Shown here piece after piece: positions 7,851-17,029 of a DNA stretch of 36,143 nucleotides (position 1 is its first letter; each line of letters begins with the position of its first letter). The stretch is from Pseudomonadota bacterium (GTDB lineage Bacteria; Pseudomonadota; Gammaproteobacteria; Steroidobacterales; Woeseiaceae): positions 1 to 36,143 of the forward strand of contig JAQCAD010000034.1 in the NCBI GenBank assembly GCA_027621915.1. Direction: 5' to 3'. The position numbers and the translations under genes were made by a program. Below the pieces are notes generated by a model. That model saw only the letters and a program-made list of their open reading frames with translations, did no database searches and was not told where the DNA came from.

Positions 7851-9479
7851 TCAGGTAATGGCAACCACAATATCGATCGCATGATAGGCGGACAAGATCG
7901 CGCCCTCCTGCCAGCCCTGCAAGATACTCAAATGTTCACCGGCGAAAACGATGTTTTCATCCGGCGTCAACAACGTGAATGGGCTTGATGTGCCCCACGC
8001 GCCGAGCTGAAAAGGAACTTTTGACCACGCAACGCTGACACCGCGCGTCGCTTCTGCGTTCACCTCCGGGTGCAGATTGCTGCCCTGCGCGATCGCGGAG
8101 TTGATTCTCTGCTGAATTGACTGGTTCGCGAAGTTGACTCCGGCCGATCCTCCGAAGATGTAGGCGCCGACGAGTATGCCGTTGTTCTGTCCAAAACCGC
8201 TGTTCGGATACCAGATCTGAGTGATGTCCTGTGTGGTCCAGGAGATGCCGCCGTAAATATTGTGATCCTGCTCCCAGAACCGCCGTGACTGAAACGCGAT
8301 TTTTCCCGCCGACGCATAACTAAAGTTATTGATTTCCGCCTGGTGCGCGGCCGAAAAATCGTTGGCGATATTTCTCAAAACGGTAGCAGGAATCGTACAG
8401 ACACAAAAATCTGCATCGAGCTGTGTCGGCGTGCCGAGCCGGTCGTAAATAATTCGAACGCCACCGGTGGACTTTCGAATCTCGGTCACCTCGGCATCGG
8501 TGACAATATCGTTCAGAACCTGCGCTTCGAACGCTCGAGCGATCCGATCCATGCCGCCGACCGGTTGAAGCATTGTCGGTTGCTGCTCCAGGCCCTCGGC
8601 AAACCCCTGCCGCTGTTGCCAGAATGTCTCGTTAATCAGGTCCCGTAACACAAGCGGGTTGACCAGTTCGCCGCGTCGTCGACTCCCGGTGTTTTCCTGT
8701 CCCGGAAAACCAGCCCTTGAGCTGCCCACGTAGTCCAGCGACCCATCCAGGTCACCAAAATTTCGCAGCATCGCGATAATGTTTGTCTTGTCCGCCGCGG
8801 TCAGTTCCGCATCGAGGGCATTCTGATTGACCGCCAGCGCCAGCAACCGGGCGACACTGCCGCGGGAGTCGGCATGGATACGCCGCGCTATTACCGGTTG
8901 ACCACCAAAAGCGGTCGTCGAATGCATCAACGCGGCGTGATTGACGTTTGTAAATGTTTCCAGAGCGATTCCGAACTCACGGCAATAGCCAAGAAGAAAT
9001 TCATGATGATGAGGAATCCTCGCGGGACCCGGATTGAAATAGAGTTCGTTATCGAAATCGTACAGGCATGTTTGCGACGAATCCGTCTCATTCACGACAT
9101 CGCCCGCCCGGATAGTGCGATTTCGGCCACCGGTAGTCGCTGTCGCCTCCAGAATCGTGCAGTTGTAGCCCAGGCGTGTCATTTCCAGTGCCGCCGTCAT
9201 CCCCGAAATTCCACCGCCCAGGATTGCAACTGTCTTTCCCACACCGACATTTGCCGGCCAGTCGCCAGGCCGAGGCGAAATCAAAGATCCCGGCGGCGCC
9301 GGTGGTGCTGGCGGTGCCGGCGGGTTCGCCGGATTTCCGGTCGCTGCGGAAGACGATCCACAGGCGTTCAATGTCGTGGCTATACCCATGGCAGCCATTG
9401 TTCGGAGCATCGCCGAACTGCCTACTGCCCGGCCGATCGAGGCGAGAAAATCTCGCCTGGCCATTTTGTTTTTTTTCAT
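7851..9479 (-). CDS. Tat-exported flavin amine oxidase, probable lipoprotein
   Basis: A 542-residue FAD-dependent amine oxidase. The start at MKKNKMARRDFLA gives a twin-arginine signal (RRDFLA, residues 8-13) and GAGG nine bases upstream of the ATG. The signal ends in LNAC, so Cys40 fits a lipobox. A Pro/Ala linker follows (53-63). The FAD dinucleotide site is VAILGGGISGMTAALEM at about 84-100, followed by TTGGRNRT. The C-terminus has FAGEHLS and GWQEGAILSAYHA, typical of monoamine/L-amino-acid oxidases. It should oxidise an amine or amino acid in the periplasm, releasing ammonia and hydrogen peroxide; the substrate cannot be told. It is divergent from the MBL gene, separated by 259 bases. 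Confidence 0.88.
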   Translation of the reverse strand: MKKNKMARRDFLASIGRAVGSSAMLRTMAAMGIATTLNACGSSSAATGNPANPPAPPAPPAPPGSLISPRPGDWPANVGVGKTVAILGGGISGMTAALEMTRLGYNCTILEATATTGGRNRTIRAGDVVNETDSSQTCLYDFDNELYFNPGPARIPHHHEFLLGYCREFGIALETFTNVNHAALMHSTTAFGGQPVIARRIHADSRGSVARLLALAVNQNALDAELTAADKTNIIAMLRNFGDLDGSLDYVGSSRAGFPGQENTGSRRRGELVNPLVLRDLINETFWQQRQGFAEGLEQQPTMLQPVGGMDRIARAFEAQVLNDIVTDAEVTEIRKSTGGVRIIYDRLGTPTQLDADFCVCTIPATVLRNIANDFSAAHQAEINNFSYASAGKIAFQSRRFWEQDHNIYGGISWTTQDITQIWYPNSGFGQNNGILVGAYIFGGSAGVNFANQSIQQRINSAIAQGSNLHPEVNAEATRGVSVAWSKVPFQLGAWGTSSPFTLLTPDENIVFAGEHLSILQGWQEGAILSAYHAIDIVVAIT

Positions 9480-9738
9480 TGGTGTCGCCTCGGTCGATTT
9501 CCCGGTTCGCAAGTTATGCGGGCCATTTGATTGTAGTGGGCCGGGCGACCGACCCACAGCGATTGTTTCTGCGAAAACTCATTTAATCGGACCCGATGCT
9601 CTATACGACCGGGGCAATCCGGGAGAATTCCCGCGTTCTCGCCAGGATGCCCCGAGTATTACGAAATTTGCCTGAAGGGTGGCGCAATGGTCAATGCTTG
9701 GCTATCTTTGTCCGGAACCTGATCATCGAGGGTAGCAA
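9480..9738. promoter_or_regulatory. Divergent intergenic region (promoters expected)
   Basis: These 259 bases lie between the starts of two divergent exported-enzyme genes and must hold both promoters. The only clear sites are the two ribosome binding sites: GAGG on the minus strand near 9490 and GAGGG at 9729-9733 on the plus strand. I see no convincing -35/-10 pair, operator palindrome or small gene. Confidence 0.35.
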
Positions 9739-10671
9739 ATGACCGGCACGAAAACCTTTCGTCTCATCGCCCTGGCATTGTTGTGTTCACCCGTATCAGC
9801 TGGACAGCCACCGGATGTTGTACGTACGACGAGTCTGTCACAGCGTGGTTTTACCGAGAAAGATTTTCCGCGCGTGCAGCAAGTTGCGGACAGGGTATAT
9901 ACATTTGAAGCGCTGACCGGCCCACCTGGTGACCGGTACACGACCAATTCGATGTTTGTTGTAACTGACGATGGCGTGCTCGTCGCCGACGGTCAGGGCA
10001 GTCCGGAAGACACCGGAAGACTCGTCGCCGAAATTCGCAAGGTCAGCGACCGCCCGATCAGTCATGTCATTATTTGCTCGGACCACGGCGATCACACCAA
10101 TGGCAACTCCGCCTTCCCTCAAGATGCGAAATTTATCGCACATTCAAATTCCGTGGCAGCACTTGAGGTTGCCGCTGATACCGGTGGCGTCAGGCCGGAC
10201 GCGATAATCGACGACCGCCTGGACCTCACGATCGGCAATCGTGAAGTACAAATACTCTTTTTTGGACGAGCCCATACCGGCGGTGATCTGTTTGTTTATC
10301 TTCCAGAAGAAAAAGTCCTCTTTACGTCTGAAGTTTTCCTTAACCACATGTTCTCCGGTTATCGAACGGCCTTTCCTCGTGAGTGGATCGACACAATGAG
10401 CAGGGCCGAAGAACTTGACGCCGTTCTCCTGATTCCCGGGCACGGATTTGTTGATAACGCCGATGTCCTCGCTGCAGAATGGATTGAATACAAGCACCAC
10501 CTGCAGGTGGTACTGGATGAAGTGACACGCTTGCACACTGAGGGATGGTCAGTCGACGAAGCAATCGAGCAAGCCGACTTCGGAAAATACCGAAAGTGGT
10601 CGGGTGCCGATTCAGAGGGACCAATCGGAATACGAAGAATCTATGCGGAGCTGAACGGTGATCTGAATTGA
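9739..10671 (+). CDS. Secreted metallo-beta-lactamase-fold hydrolase with altered metal motif
   Basis: A 310-residue MBL-superfamily protein. Residues 1-22 are a signal peptide (LALLCSPVSAG), so it acts outside the cytoplasm. The start is supported by GAGGG seven bases upstream. The fold is clear from TTNSMFVVTDDGVLVADGQ, HTGGDLFVYLPEEKVLFTSE and LIPGHGFV. The usual metal motif HxHxDH reads SDHGDH at 114-119: the first His is Ser, while the second His and the Asp-His pair are kept. The Asp that normally bridges the metals in the VLFTGD position is Glu. It could therefore bind a single metal or use another ligand. It is followed 66 bases later by the M14 peptidase gene on the same strand. Confidence 0.85.
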   Translation: MTGTKTFRLIALALLCSPVSAGQPPDVVRTTSLSQRGFTEKDFPRVQQVADRVYTFEALTGPPGDRYTTNSMFVVTDDGVLVADGQGSPEDTGRLVAEIRKVSDRPISHVIICSDHGDHTNGNSAFPQDAKFIAHSNSVAALEVAADTGGVRPDAIIDDRLDLTIGNREVQILFFGRAHTGGDLFVYLPEEKVLFTSEVFLNHMFSGYRTAFPREWIDTMSRAEELDAVLLIPGHGFVDNADVLAAEWIEYKHHLQVVLDEVTRLHTEGWSVDEAIEQADFGKYRKWSGADSEGPIGIRRIYAELNGDLN

Positions 10672-10737
10672 TCGCCAGTTAATTCGAGAACAAGAATCCA
10701 TTCGCCCATTTCAATATAACAACAAGCGAGACTGACT

Positions 10738-13458
10738 ATGCGAGCTCTACCCCGGACATGCTCCAGCTACCTGATCACGGGCGCAATTGCCCTCATGACT
10801 GCATTCGTATCGCGCGCGGAGCCGCTATCGCCTCAGGACATGTTCGGCTTTCAACCCGGTGACGATTACAAGTTGGCAAGTTACGAACAAATGGAAGCGT
10901 ACTTTCGCCAGCTGGCACAGGAAAGCGACCGAGTGGAGCTTCGTGAGATAGGGAAATCCGTGCTCGGACGGCCGTTGTTTCTGTTGACCATTTCAAGCGC
11001 CGAGAACATTACGCATCTGGACCGGTACCGTGCAATAAGCGCACAGCTGGCGCGAGCCAGGATCGATTCCGAAACCGCCGAAGCACTGGCAATTGAAGGC
11101 AAGGCCATTGTCTGGGTTGACGGCGGTCTGCACGCAACAGAACTTGCACACGGACAGATGACGTCGTTACTCGCGCATCGGGTGGCGACCGAGGAATCGG
11201 CGGAAATGCAGGCCATCCGGGACAACGTCATTTTTCTTCTGATGCCTGGAATGAATCCCGACGGCCTGGAGATCGTTCGGAAATGGTATGAGAGCCAGCT
11301 GGACACGCCTTTCGAGCAGACCAACCCACCCGAGCTGTATCACCACTATATCGGGCACGACAACAACCGCGACTTTTTCATGAACAACATGCCGGAATCG
11401 AAGGCCGTCGCGCAGGTGATTTACAACGAGTGGTACCCGCAGATCGTCTACAACCAGCACCAGAGCTCACCCGGATATGCCCGCATCGTTATCCCGCCCT
11501 ACTCCGACCCCGTGAATCCGATTATTCATCCGGGCGTAACAACGGGATTGAATGAGATCGGCAGCGCGATGGGCAATCGTTTCGCGCTCGACAAAATGCC
11601 TGGCGCCGTTTCTGACGTTGGTTATTCGATGTGGTGGAACGGTGGCATGCGAACGGTTCCATACTTTCACAACATGATCGGCATCCTGACAGAAACCGGC
11701 CATACCTCGCCGTCACCCCGCTTCTACGATCCGAAAGTGTTCCCCAAAATGATTGCCGAGGCGGCCAACCCGAGTGCCATTGGCATCAAGGTAGAAGATG
11801 ACGTCAGCGGAATTCCGGATGCCAAGGTGCTTTACTCCTACCCGTGGGAAGGCGGCGAATCGCATTTCAGCGAACCGGTGAATTTCATGATCACCGGTTC
11901 GATCGCGGTCCTTCGTGCCGCCTCTGACTCTCGCCTGAAATGGCAGACCAACATATACCGAATGGGCCGCGACGCGATCGCCGCCGGCGAATCCGGGATC
12001 CGGGGCTATATCATTGCCGCCGACCAGGCGCACGATGATGAAGCGAGAAACCTCGTCAACCTCTTGCTCGAAGGCGGTGTGGAAGTCGATCGCGCGACCG
12101 AACCGTTCCGAGCTGGCGGCAATCGTTATACGCGGGGCACTTACATCATCAATGCGGCGCAGGCGTTCCGGCCGTACGTAGTCGATCTGCTCGACAAGCA
12201 AACCTATCCCGATACGCGGCTGGACCCGGCGGGATCCGTCAAACCACCCTACGACATCACGGGCTGGACTTTGCCAATGCAAATGGATGTCGCCATTGAA
12301 TTTATGGACGAAATGGTCAGCGTCGCGGTTGAGCGGCTTCGAGGGCCGGTTGAATTAACGCCGGGAGAGGTTCGCGGCAAAGCGGGCTATGGCTACGCGC
12401 TCAGCCATGCCGCAAATGCCAGCATAAAGGCCGTGAATCAATTGATGGCGAGCGGAGAATCTGTCTCGTGGATCGCGGAGTCGATTCGTGCCGGAGGCGA
12501 GGCACATGATGCCGGAACATTCATTATTGCGAGCGGAGACCAGACAGCACAAAACGTCGCGACTGCCGCAAGACAATTCGGCGTAGATTTTGTCGGCATT
12601 GGATCAGAGCCGTCGGTCGGCATGACACAACTCGGATTGCCAAGAGTTGGCGTGTACAAATCCTACGTGGCATCGATGGATGAAGGCTGGACTCGCTGGG
12701 TCATCGAAGAATATGGATTCGATCTCGTGTCACTGTCAGATTCGGACGTTCGTTCGGGTGACCTGTCATCGCTCGACGCTATCATCCTGCCGCATCAGGA
12801 TGGCCGAGTAAATTTCAAAGACAGTATTGGCGCTGTTCTCACCGGCTATTCACCAGGCGAGATGCCGGATGAATACACCGGCGGCATCGGCCTGGAAGGC
12901 GCTTACGCCTTGCAGCGATTCGTCAAAGACGGCGGCACCATGCTCACATTCGGAAATGCCGCAGCATTTGCCATCGATCAGTTCGGGCTGCCGATTCGCG
13001 ACATCGTTGGCGGCGCTTCTGCCAAGGACTTCTCGATACCCGGCTCGTTGATTCGCATAAACGTAGACACTACCGATGTCCTCGGTTATGGCATGAGTTC
13101 CGACACTGCCGCAAACTTCGTTAGCGGCGCAGCATTCGATTCGTTAAGCCAGGCCGGCTGTGCGGACGATCTTCTCAATCAACGACACTGCACGGAAGTA
13201 ACGCGTGGTGGCAGATCGATGAAGACATTCGAGGAGCCGCACTTATTCGACAGCATCGCAAATTATGCTGAAGAAGACATTCTGATGAGCGGCTGGGCCG
13301 CCGGCACGGAGTTCATCGCCGGCAAATCGGCGCTGGCGCGGGTTCCGCACGGCCAGGGAGAAGTGATCATTTTCGGATTCCGGCCACAGTTCCGGGGACA
13401 ACCCCGCGGCACATACAAACTGATTTTCAATGCGTTGCTGAACTCGACCATCGACTAG
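10738..13458 (+). CDS. Secreted M14 family zinc carboxypeptidase, large two-part protein
   Basis: A 906-residue exported metallopeptidase. The first ~27 residues are a signal peptide ending SRAEP. The M14 domain follows: GKSVLGRPLFLLTIS, the zinc motif HATE inside VDGGLHATELAHG, LLMPGMNPDGLE, the substrate-binding NNRD, and YNQHQS with the probable third zinc His; GILTETGHTS carries a candidate catalytic Glu. The C-terminal third (from about 640, VGVYKSYVASMDEGWTRWVIEEYG, then LDAIILPHQDG) resembles the class I glutamine-amidotransferase-like domain found behind some M14 domains, without an evident catalytic triad. It likely trims peptides for uptake. It is convergent with the ABC permease gene across a hairpin-rich spacer. 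Confidence 0.88.
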   Translation: MRALPRTCSSYLITGAIALMTAFVSRAEPLSPQDMFGFQPGDDYKLASYEQMEAYFRQLAQESDRVELREIGKSVLGRPLFLLTISSAENITHLDRYRAISAQLARARIDSETAEALAIEGKAIVWVDGGLHATELAHGQMTSLLAHRVATEESAEMQAIRDNVIFLLMPGMNPDGLEIVRKWYESQLDTPFEQTNPPELYHHYIGHDNNRDFFMNNMPESKAVAQVIYNEWYPQIVYNQHQSSPGYARIVIPPYSDPVNPIIHPGVTTGLNEIGSAMGNRFALDKMPGAVSDVGYSMWWNGGMRTVPYFHNMIGILTETGHTSPSPRFYDPKVFPKMIAEAANPSAIGIKVEDDVSGIPDAKVLYSYPWEGGESHFSEPVNFMITGSIAVLRAASDSRLKWQTNIYRMGRDAIAAGESGIRGYIIAADQAHDDEARNLVNLLLEGGVEVDRATEPFRAGGNRYTRGTYIINAAQAFRPYVVDLLDKQTYPDTRLDPAGSVKPPYDITGWTLPMQMDVAIEFMDEMVSVAVERLRGPVELTPGEVRGKAGYGYALSHAANASIKAVNQLMASGESVSWIAESIRAGGEAHDAGTFIIASGDQTAQNVATAARQFGVDFVGIGSEPSVGMTQLGLPRVGVYKSYVASMDEGWTRWVIEEYGFDLVSLSDSDVRSGDLSSLDAIILPHQDGRVNFKDSIGAVLTGYSPGEMPDEYTGGIGLEGAYALQRFVKDGGTMLTFGNAAAFAIDQFGLPIRDIVGGASAKDFSIPGSLIRINVDTTDVLGYGMSSDTAANFVSGAAFDSLSQAGCADDLLNQRHCTEVTRGGRSMKTFEEPHLFDSIANYAEEDILMSGWAAGTEFIAGKSALARVPHGQGEVIIFGFRPQFRGQPRGTYKLIFNALLNSTID

Positions 13459-13523
13459 CACAAATTTGCTCAGATACATGTCTGCCTGCACTGGTCGCCA
13501 TGCGGATAACGGTCGGAAGATTC

Positions 13524-13566
13524 CTCACCGAAATGGCTCGCTGCGCTGCGCTTTATTTTCGGTGAG
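13524..13566. repeat. Hairpin repeat unit, left copy
   Basis: A 10-bp perfect stem (CTCACCGAAA at 13524-13533 with TTTCGGTGAG at 13557-13566) encloses a GC-rich segment. Positions 13529-13558 are the exact reverse complement of 13643-13672 in the right copy, a 30-of-30 match. The shared core on the other strand includes GCGCAGCGCAGCGAGCC. The unit lies between convergent genes, so a bidirectional transcription-end or REP-like role is possible. Confidence 0.8.
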
Positions 13567-13626
13567 CAACATTCCGACCCGTTGCCGCTCGCTCAGCGGC
13601 GCGTGGAACATTGAGGGGCGATAAGG

Positions 13627-13685
13627 GGATGTTTTGTATCGGAAATAAAGCGCAGCGCAGCGAGCCATTTCGATACAGAACATCC
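13627..13685. repeat. Hairpin repeat unit, right copy, inverted
   Basis: A second hairpin whose arms (13627-13646 and 13667-13685) pair over about 19 positions with one bulge at 13642 and one G-U pair. Its outer stem (GATGTTTTGTATCG with CGATACAGAACATC) is unrelated to that of the left copy, but the inner 30 bases are the exact inverted copy. Each unit thus has a private outer stem around a common core, as in REP-type or miniature elements. Whether other copies exist in the genome cannot be seen here. Confidence 0.8.
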
Positions 13686-13711
13686 TGCATTGCCCCGCGA
13701 CACACTTCGCA

Positions 13712-14473
13712 CTACGTCCGTAGTCGATAGCCCGTCTTGAAAATCCACCACACAGTGATGATGCACATCAACAGGAATGCGAATGTCATCGTCAGGCTCA
13801 GTCCGACGGCTACATCGGCGTTTCCGTAGAAGCTCCAGCGAAATCCGCTGATGAGATAGACGACGGGATTGAACAACGTCACTGTCTGCCAGACCGGCGG
13901 CAGCATGCTGATGGAATAAAAACTCCCTCCAAGGAAGGTCAGCGGCGTGATCACCAGCGTTGGCACAATCGCAAGCTTTTCCCAGTTGTCCGCCCAGACT
14001 CCCAGAATAAACCCGAACAGGCTGAACGTCACCGCTGTCAAAACCAGGAACAGGACCATCCAGACTGGATGCAGAATCTGAACATCGACGAAGAGATTGG
14101 CCGTCGCCAAAATTATCCCGCCAAGAATGATGGATTTGGTTGCAGCGGCACCAACATAGCCGATTACGATTTCTACTACGGATACCGGCGCCGATAACAG
14201 CTCGTAAATCGTGCCGGAAAATTTTGGAAAATAGATACCGAAGGACGCGTTCGAAATGCTTTCCGTCAGCAACGACAACATGATCAGCCCGGGAACAATA
14301 AACGAGCCATAACTCACGCCGTCAATTTCGGTTATGCGGGAACCGATCGCCGCGCCGAAGACCACGAAGTACAGTGAAGTGGACATGACCGGCGCTACTA
14401 TGCTTTGAAAAAGCGTACGTCTCGTGCGGGCCATCTCGAAATTGTAAATGGCCTTGATACCCTGCCAGTTCAT
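13712..14473 (-). CDS. ABC-2 type transporter permease (YadH-like)
   Basis: A 253-residue inner-membrane protein with about six hydrophobic segments. The N-terminal [31 protein letters not shown] with the following [20 protein letters not shown], and the later [34 protein letters not shown], are the signatures of the ABC-2 exporter family that includes E. coli YadH. Its start overlaps the stop of the ATPase gene by four bases (ATGA), so the two are translationally coupled and form one exporter. The substrate is unknown. It is the last gene of the minus-strand operon that starts with the LamG-like protein. Confidence 0.9.
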   Translation of the reverse strand: MNWQGIKAIYNFEMARTRRTLFQSIVAPVMSTSLYFVVFGAAIGSRITEIDGVSYGSFIVPGLIMLSLLTESISNASFGIYFPKFSGTIYELLSAPVSVVEIVIGYVGAAATKSIILGGIILATANLFVDVQILHPVWMVLFLVLTAVTFSLFGFILGVWADNWEKLAIVPTLVITPLTFLGGSFYSISMLPPVWQTVTLFNPVVYLISGFRWSFYGNADVAVGLSLTMTFAFLLMCIITVWWIFKTGYRLRT

Positions 14474-15405
14474 CGTATTCTCTTAACAAGATCGACGAAA
14501 ATTTCTTCCAGAGAACTTTGCGTTGTCTTGACGTCACTAAAATGAATGCCCGCACTGCGAAGTTCATTCAATAACGCAGTTATGCCTGTGCTGTTGGCCT
14601 GGGAATCATAACTATAGACAAGCTCGTTCGGCTCAGGACCCGGTTCCAGGTCGAACGCCGCCAGATGCTCGGGAATTGCCTGCAACGGATCGTCCAGGTA
14701 AAGAATCAGCTGCTTTTTGCCGAGCTCTCGCATCAGGCGGCTCTTCTCCTGGACGAGAATCAACTCTCCGTGGTTGATAATCCCGATTCGATCGGCCATT
14801 TGCTCAGCCTCTTCGATGTAGTGTGTCGTCAGGATAACAGTCACGCCGGTTGCTCTGAGTTGCCTTACGACGTCCCACATGTCCTGCCGCAATTCGACGT
14901 CTACGCCGGCCGTCGGTTCATCCAGAAACAGAACACGGGGTTCATGCGCAAGCGCCTTGGCAATCAAAACGCGACGTTTCATTCCTCCCGATAAGGTCAT
15001 GATCGTATTGTCTTTCTTTTCCCACAGCGACAATGACTTCAGCACTTTTTCAAGGTGCTGCGGATCCGGTGATTTGCCGAACAATCCGCGACTGAAGGCG
15101 ACAGTCGCCCATACGGATTCGAAAGTTTCTGTTGTGAGTTCCTGGGGGACCAGTCCGATCAGTGATCGCGTTTTGCGAAATTCCGTAACAATGTCATAGC
15201 CGCTGACGGCTACCTGCCCCGCTGAGGCGTTGGCAATTCCACAAACAATATTGATCAGGGTTGTTTTGCCGGCACCGTTCGGTCCGAGCAAAGCAAATAT
15301 TTCGCCCTCATCGATTTCGAGGCTTGCATTTTTCAGGGCCTCAAATCCGTCATCGTAAGTCTTGCAAAGATTTTCGATACGAAGAACCGGAACACTGTCG
15401 CCCAT
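14470..15405 (-). CDS. ABC transporter ATP-binding protein (YadG-like)
   Basis: A 311-residue ATPase subunit of an ABC-2 exporter. Walker A is GPNGAGKTT at 41-49, the Q-loop lies in [11 protein letters not shown], the signature is LSGGMKRRV at 138-146, Walker B is [12 protein letters not shown], and the switch His is in [14 protein letters not shown]. The C-terminal ~80 residues are the usual regulatory extension of this subfamily. I use the ATG at 15405, which overlaps the TGA of the amidohydrolase gene as TGATG; a TTG one codon earlier is also possible. It partners with the permease encoded next. Similarity to YadG is clear, but the cargo of YadGH itself is not firmly known. Confidence 0.92.
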   Translation of the reverse strand: MGDSVPVLRIENLCKTYDDGFEALKNASLEIDEGEIFALLGPNGAGKTTLINIVCGIANASAGQVAVSGYDIVTEFRKTRSLIGLVPQELTTETFESVWATVAFSRGLFGKSPDPQHLEKVLKSLSLWEKKDNTIMTLSGGMKRRVLIAKALAHEPRVLFLDEPTAGVDVELRQDMWDVVRQLRATGVTVILTTHYIEEAEQMADRIGIINHGELILVQEKSRLMRELGKKQLILYLDDPLQAIPEHLAAFDLEPGPEPNELVYSYDSQANSTGITALLNELRSAGIHFSDVKTTQSSLEEIFVDLVKRIR

Positions 15406-17012
15406 CAATACTCTGCCAACTCCCCGCGCTCCGTTTTTTGCTTTTCAACCATGCTCTCGACGTCGGCGAGTAATTGCTTTGCATCGTAAACAATGCCGTC
15501 TTTGATTGTGTATTTCACGCCACCCACTCTTTCCGGAAGACCGGTCTCATCATTCAGTTTGACTGCGCCCGTTCCATACAACACCTTGAGATTGGCGAGC
15601 GGATTCTCATCGACAATGATGATGTCAGCCAGGAGGCCTGGACGAATGACGCCGAATTCGATGTCCTGACCTTTGGGGTCGAACAAGGCTTCCGCGCCGT
15701 ACATCGTTGCCGATCGAATGACTTCAAGGGGGTGAAAACCGGCTTCCTGCAGCATCTCAAGTTCGAGGATCGTGCCAAAGCCATAGAGTTGATAGATGAA
15801 TCCTGAATCTGATCCTACCGTTACGCGCCCGCCCATGTTCTTGTAGTCGTTGACGAAATCCATCCATACCCGATAGAAGTTTTTCCAGGCTACTTCGTCT
15901 GCAGTCGTCCAGTAGAACCAGTACGCGCCATGACTCTCGCGATTCGGAGTGTAGAAGTCCCATTGTGTCGGCAGTGTGTATTTCTTGTGCCAGTCGGCAT
16001 TACGGACTCGCATGACATCTCGTCCGGCCGAGTAAATCGAGAAAGTCGGGTCGAGTGTAAAATCGAGGGCCTTGAATTCCGCCAGCAGCGCGTTCCACTT
16101 GTCCGAGCCTCGCCCCGCAATGAGGTTCCACTGACGGGCAACCTGGCCAAACCGGTGCTGTTCATCGTTGTAATTCATATCGACAGGCCACGGCTGCACA
16201 TCATTGTTCTCATACAGGGCCTCAAACAACCCGTAGTAATGCGTCAATGTACCCAAGCCGAGTCGCGCGGAGTCTTGCGCGTTCATTTGTGCGACGCCCA
16301 TTTGGCCAAGGTGCGCAGTTGATCCGAGTCCGTGTTTCTGTCCCTCATCGAGCAGAGCTTCCATGATCGCCGGCCGATGTGAACCGAGTTTCAGTCCATC
16401 AGCCCCCGCTGCGGCGACGTAACGCACCCATTCCCGGGCCTCCTCCGGCGTCAGGATCTTCCTGTCTGTGTAGCGCTCACCTGAACCCAACGTGTGGTAG
16501 GAAAAAATTCGCGGCGCCACGATTTCATTTTTCGCGCTTCGTTCTTTCTCACTCAGGGAGAACTCAAGACTGCTGCTTGGCACACCACGTACGGTGGTAA
16601 TGCCGTGACCCATCCAGAGTTTGTAGCTGTATTCGGCTTCCGGTGCCTTCGTGCTGCCGCCCGTGTGGGTATGCATGTCGATGATGCCGGGCATGACGAA
16701 CGATCCATGTGCGTCGATTTCACGCGTGGCGTTCCCGGGCCGCCGTTCTTCGTCGATTTCGAGACCCGGGTAACCTACTGATTTTACGTCAGTAATCCGG
16801 TTGCCTTCGATGACGATATCGACCGGACCGATAGGCGGTGCGCCGGTGCCATCAATGAGCGTTCCACCCCGGATTATGAGCGTCGAATACGGCCCGCCAC
16901 CCTCGTCGGCACCGCGATCCGGCGCTGCGATCATGACCGGTTCGTCATCCTGTGCGAATACACTACCTGCGACTACGACCCAGGCAAAAAGCCACTTCAC
17001 TCGTAACACCAT
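15405..17012 (-). CDS. Secreted amidohydrolase-superfamily enzyme
   Basis: A 535-residue metal-dependent hydrolase. I start at [21 protein letters not shown], with GGGG about nine bases upstream, which gives a clean signal peptide cut after FAQ. Metal-site residues visible are HTH at 114-116 ([11 protein letters not shown]), Lys208 (GADGLKLGS, probable carboxylated Lys), His234 (STAHLGQ), His258 (LTHYYG) and Asp in VGSDSGF. The N- and C-terminal beta strands ([31 protein letters not shown]) form the usual composite domain. These enzymes cleave amide or ester bonds in cyclic compounds or dipeptides; the substrate is unknown. It sits between a LamG-like gene and an ABC exporter pair, overlapping the latter. 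Confidence 0.9.
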   Translation of the reverse strand: MVLRVKWLFAWVVVAGSVFAQDDEPVMIAAPDRGADEGGGPYSTLIIRGGTLIDGTGAPPIGPVDIVIEGNRITDVKSVGYPGLEIDEERRPGNATREIDAHGSFVMPGIIDMHTHTGGSTKAPEAEYSYKLWMGHGITTVRGVPSSSLEFSLSEKERSAKNEIVAPRIFSYHTLGSGERYTDRKILTPEEAREWVRYVAAAGADGLKLGSHRPAIMEALLDEGQKHGLGSTAHLGQMGVAQMNAQDSARLGLGTLTHYYGLFEALYENNDVQPWPVDMNYNDEQHRFGQVARQWNLIAGRGSDKWNALLAEFKALDFTLDPTFSIYSAGRDVMRVRNADWHKKYTLPTQWDFYTPNRESHGAYWFYWTTADEVAWKNFYRVWMDFVNDYKNMGGRVTVGSDSGFIYQLYGFGTILELEMLQEAGFHPLEVIRSATMYGAEALFDPKGQDIEFGVIRPGLLADIIIVDENPLANLKVLYGTGAVKLNDETGLPERVGGVKYTIKDGIVYDAKQLLADVESMVEKQKTERGELAEY

Positions 17013-17029
17013 AGGGATCCCCTGGATTC

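Noticed and set aside
8874-9530. A 218-codon plus-strand open frame inside the amine oxidase gene
   Set aside because: Antisense to a clear FAD enzyme; sequence is Arg/Cys-rich and unlike a real protein.
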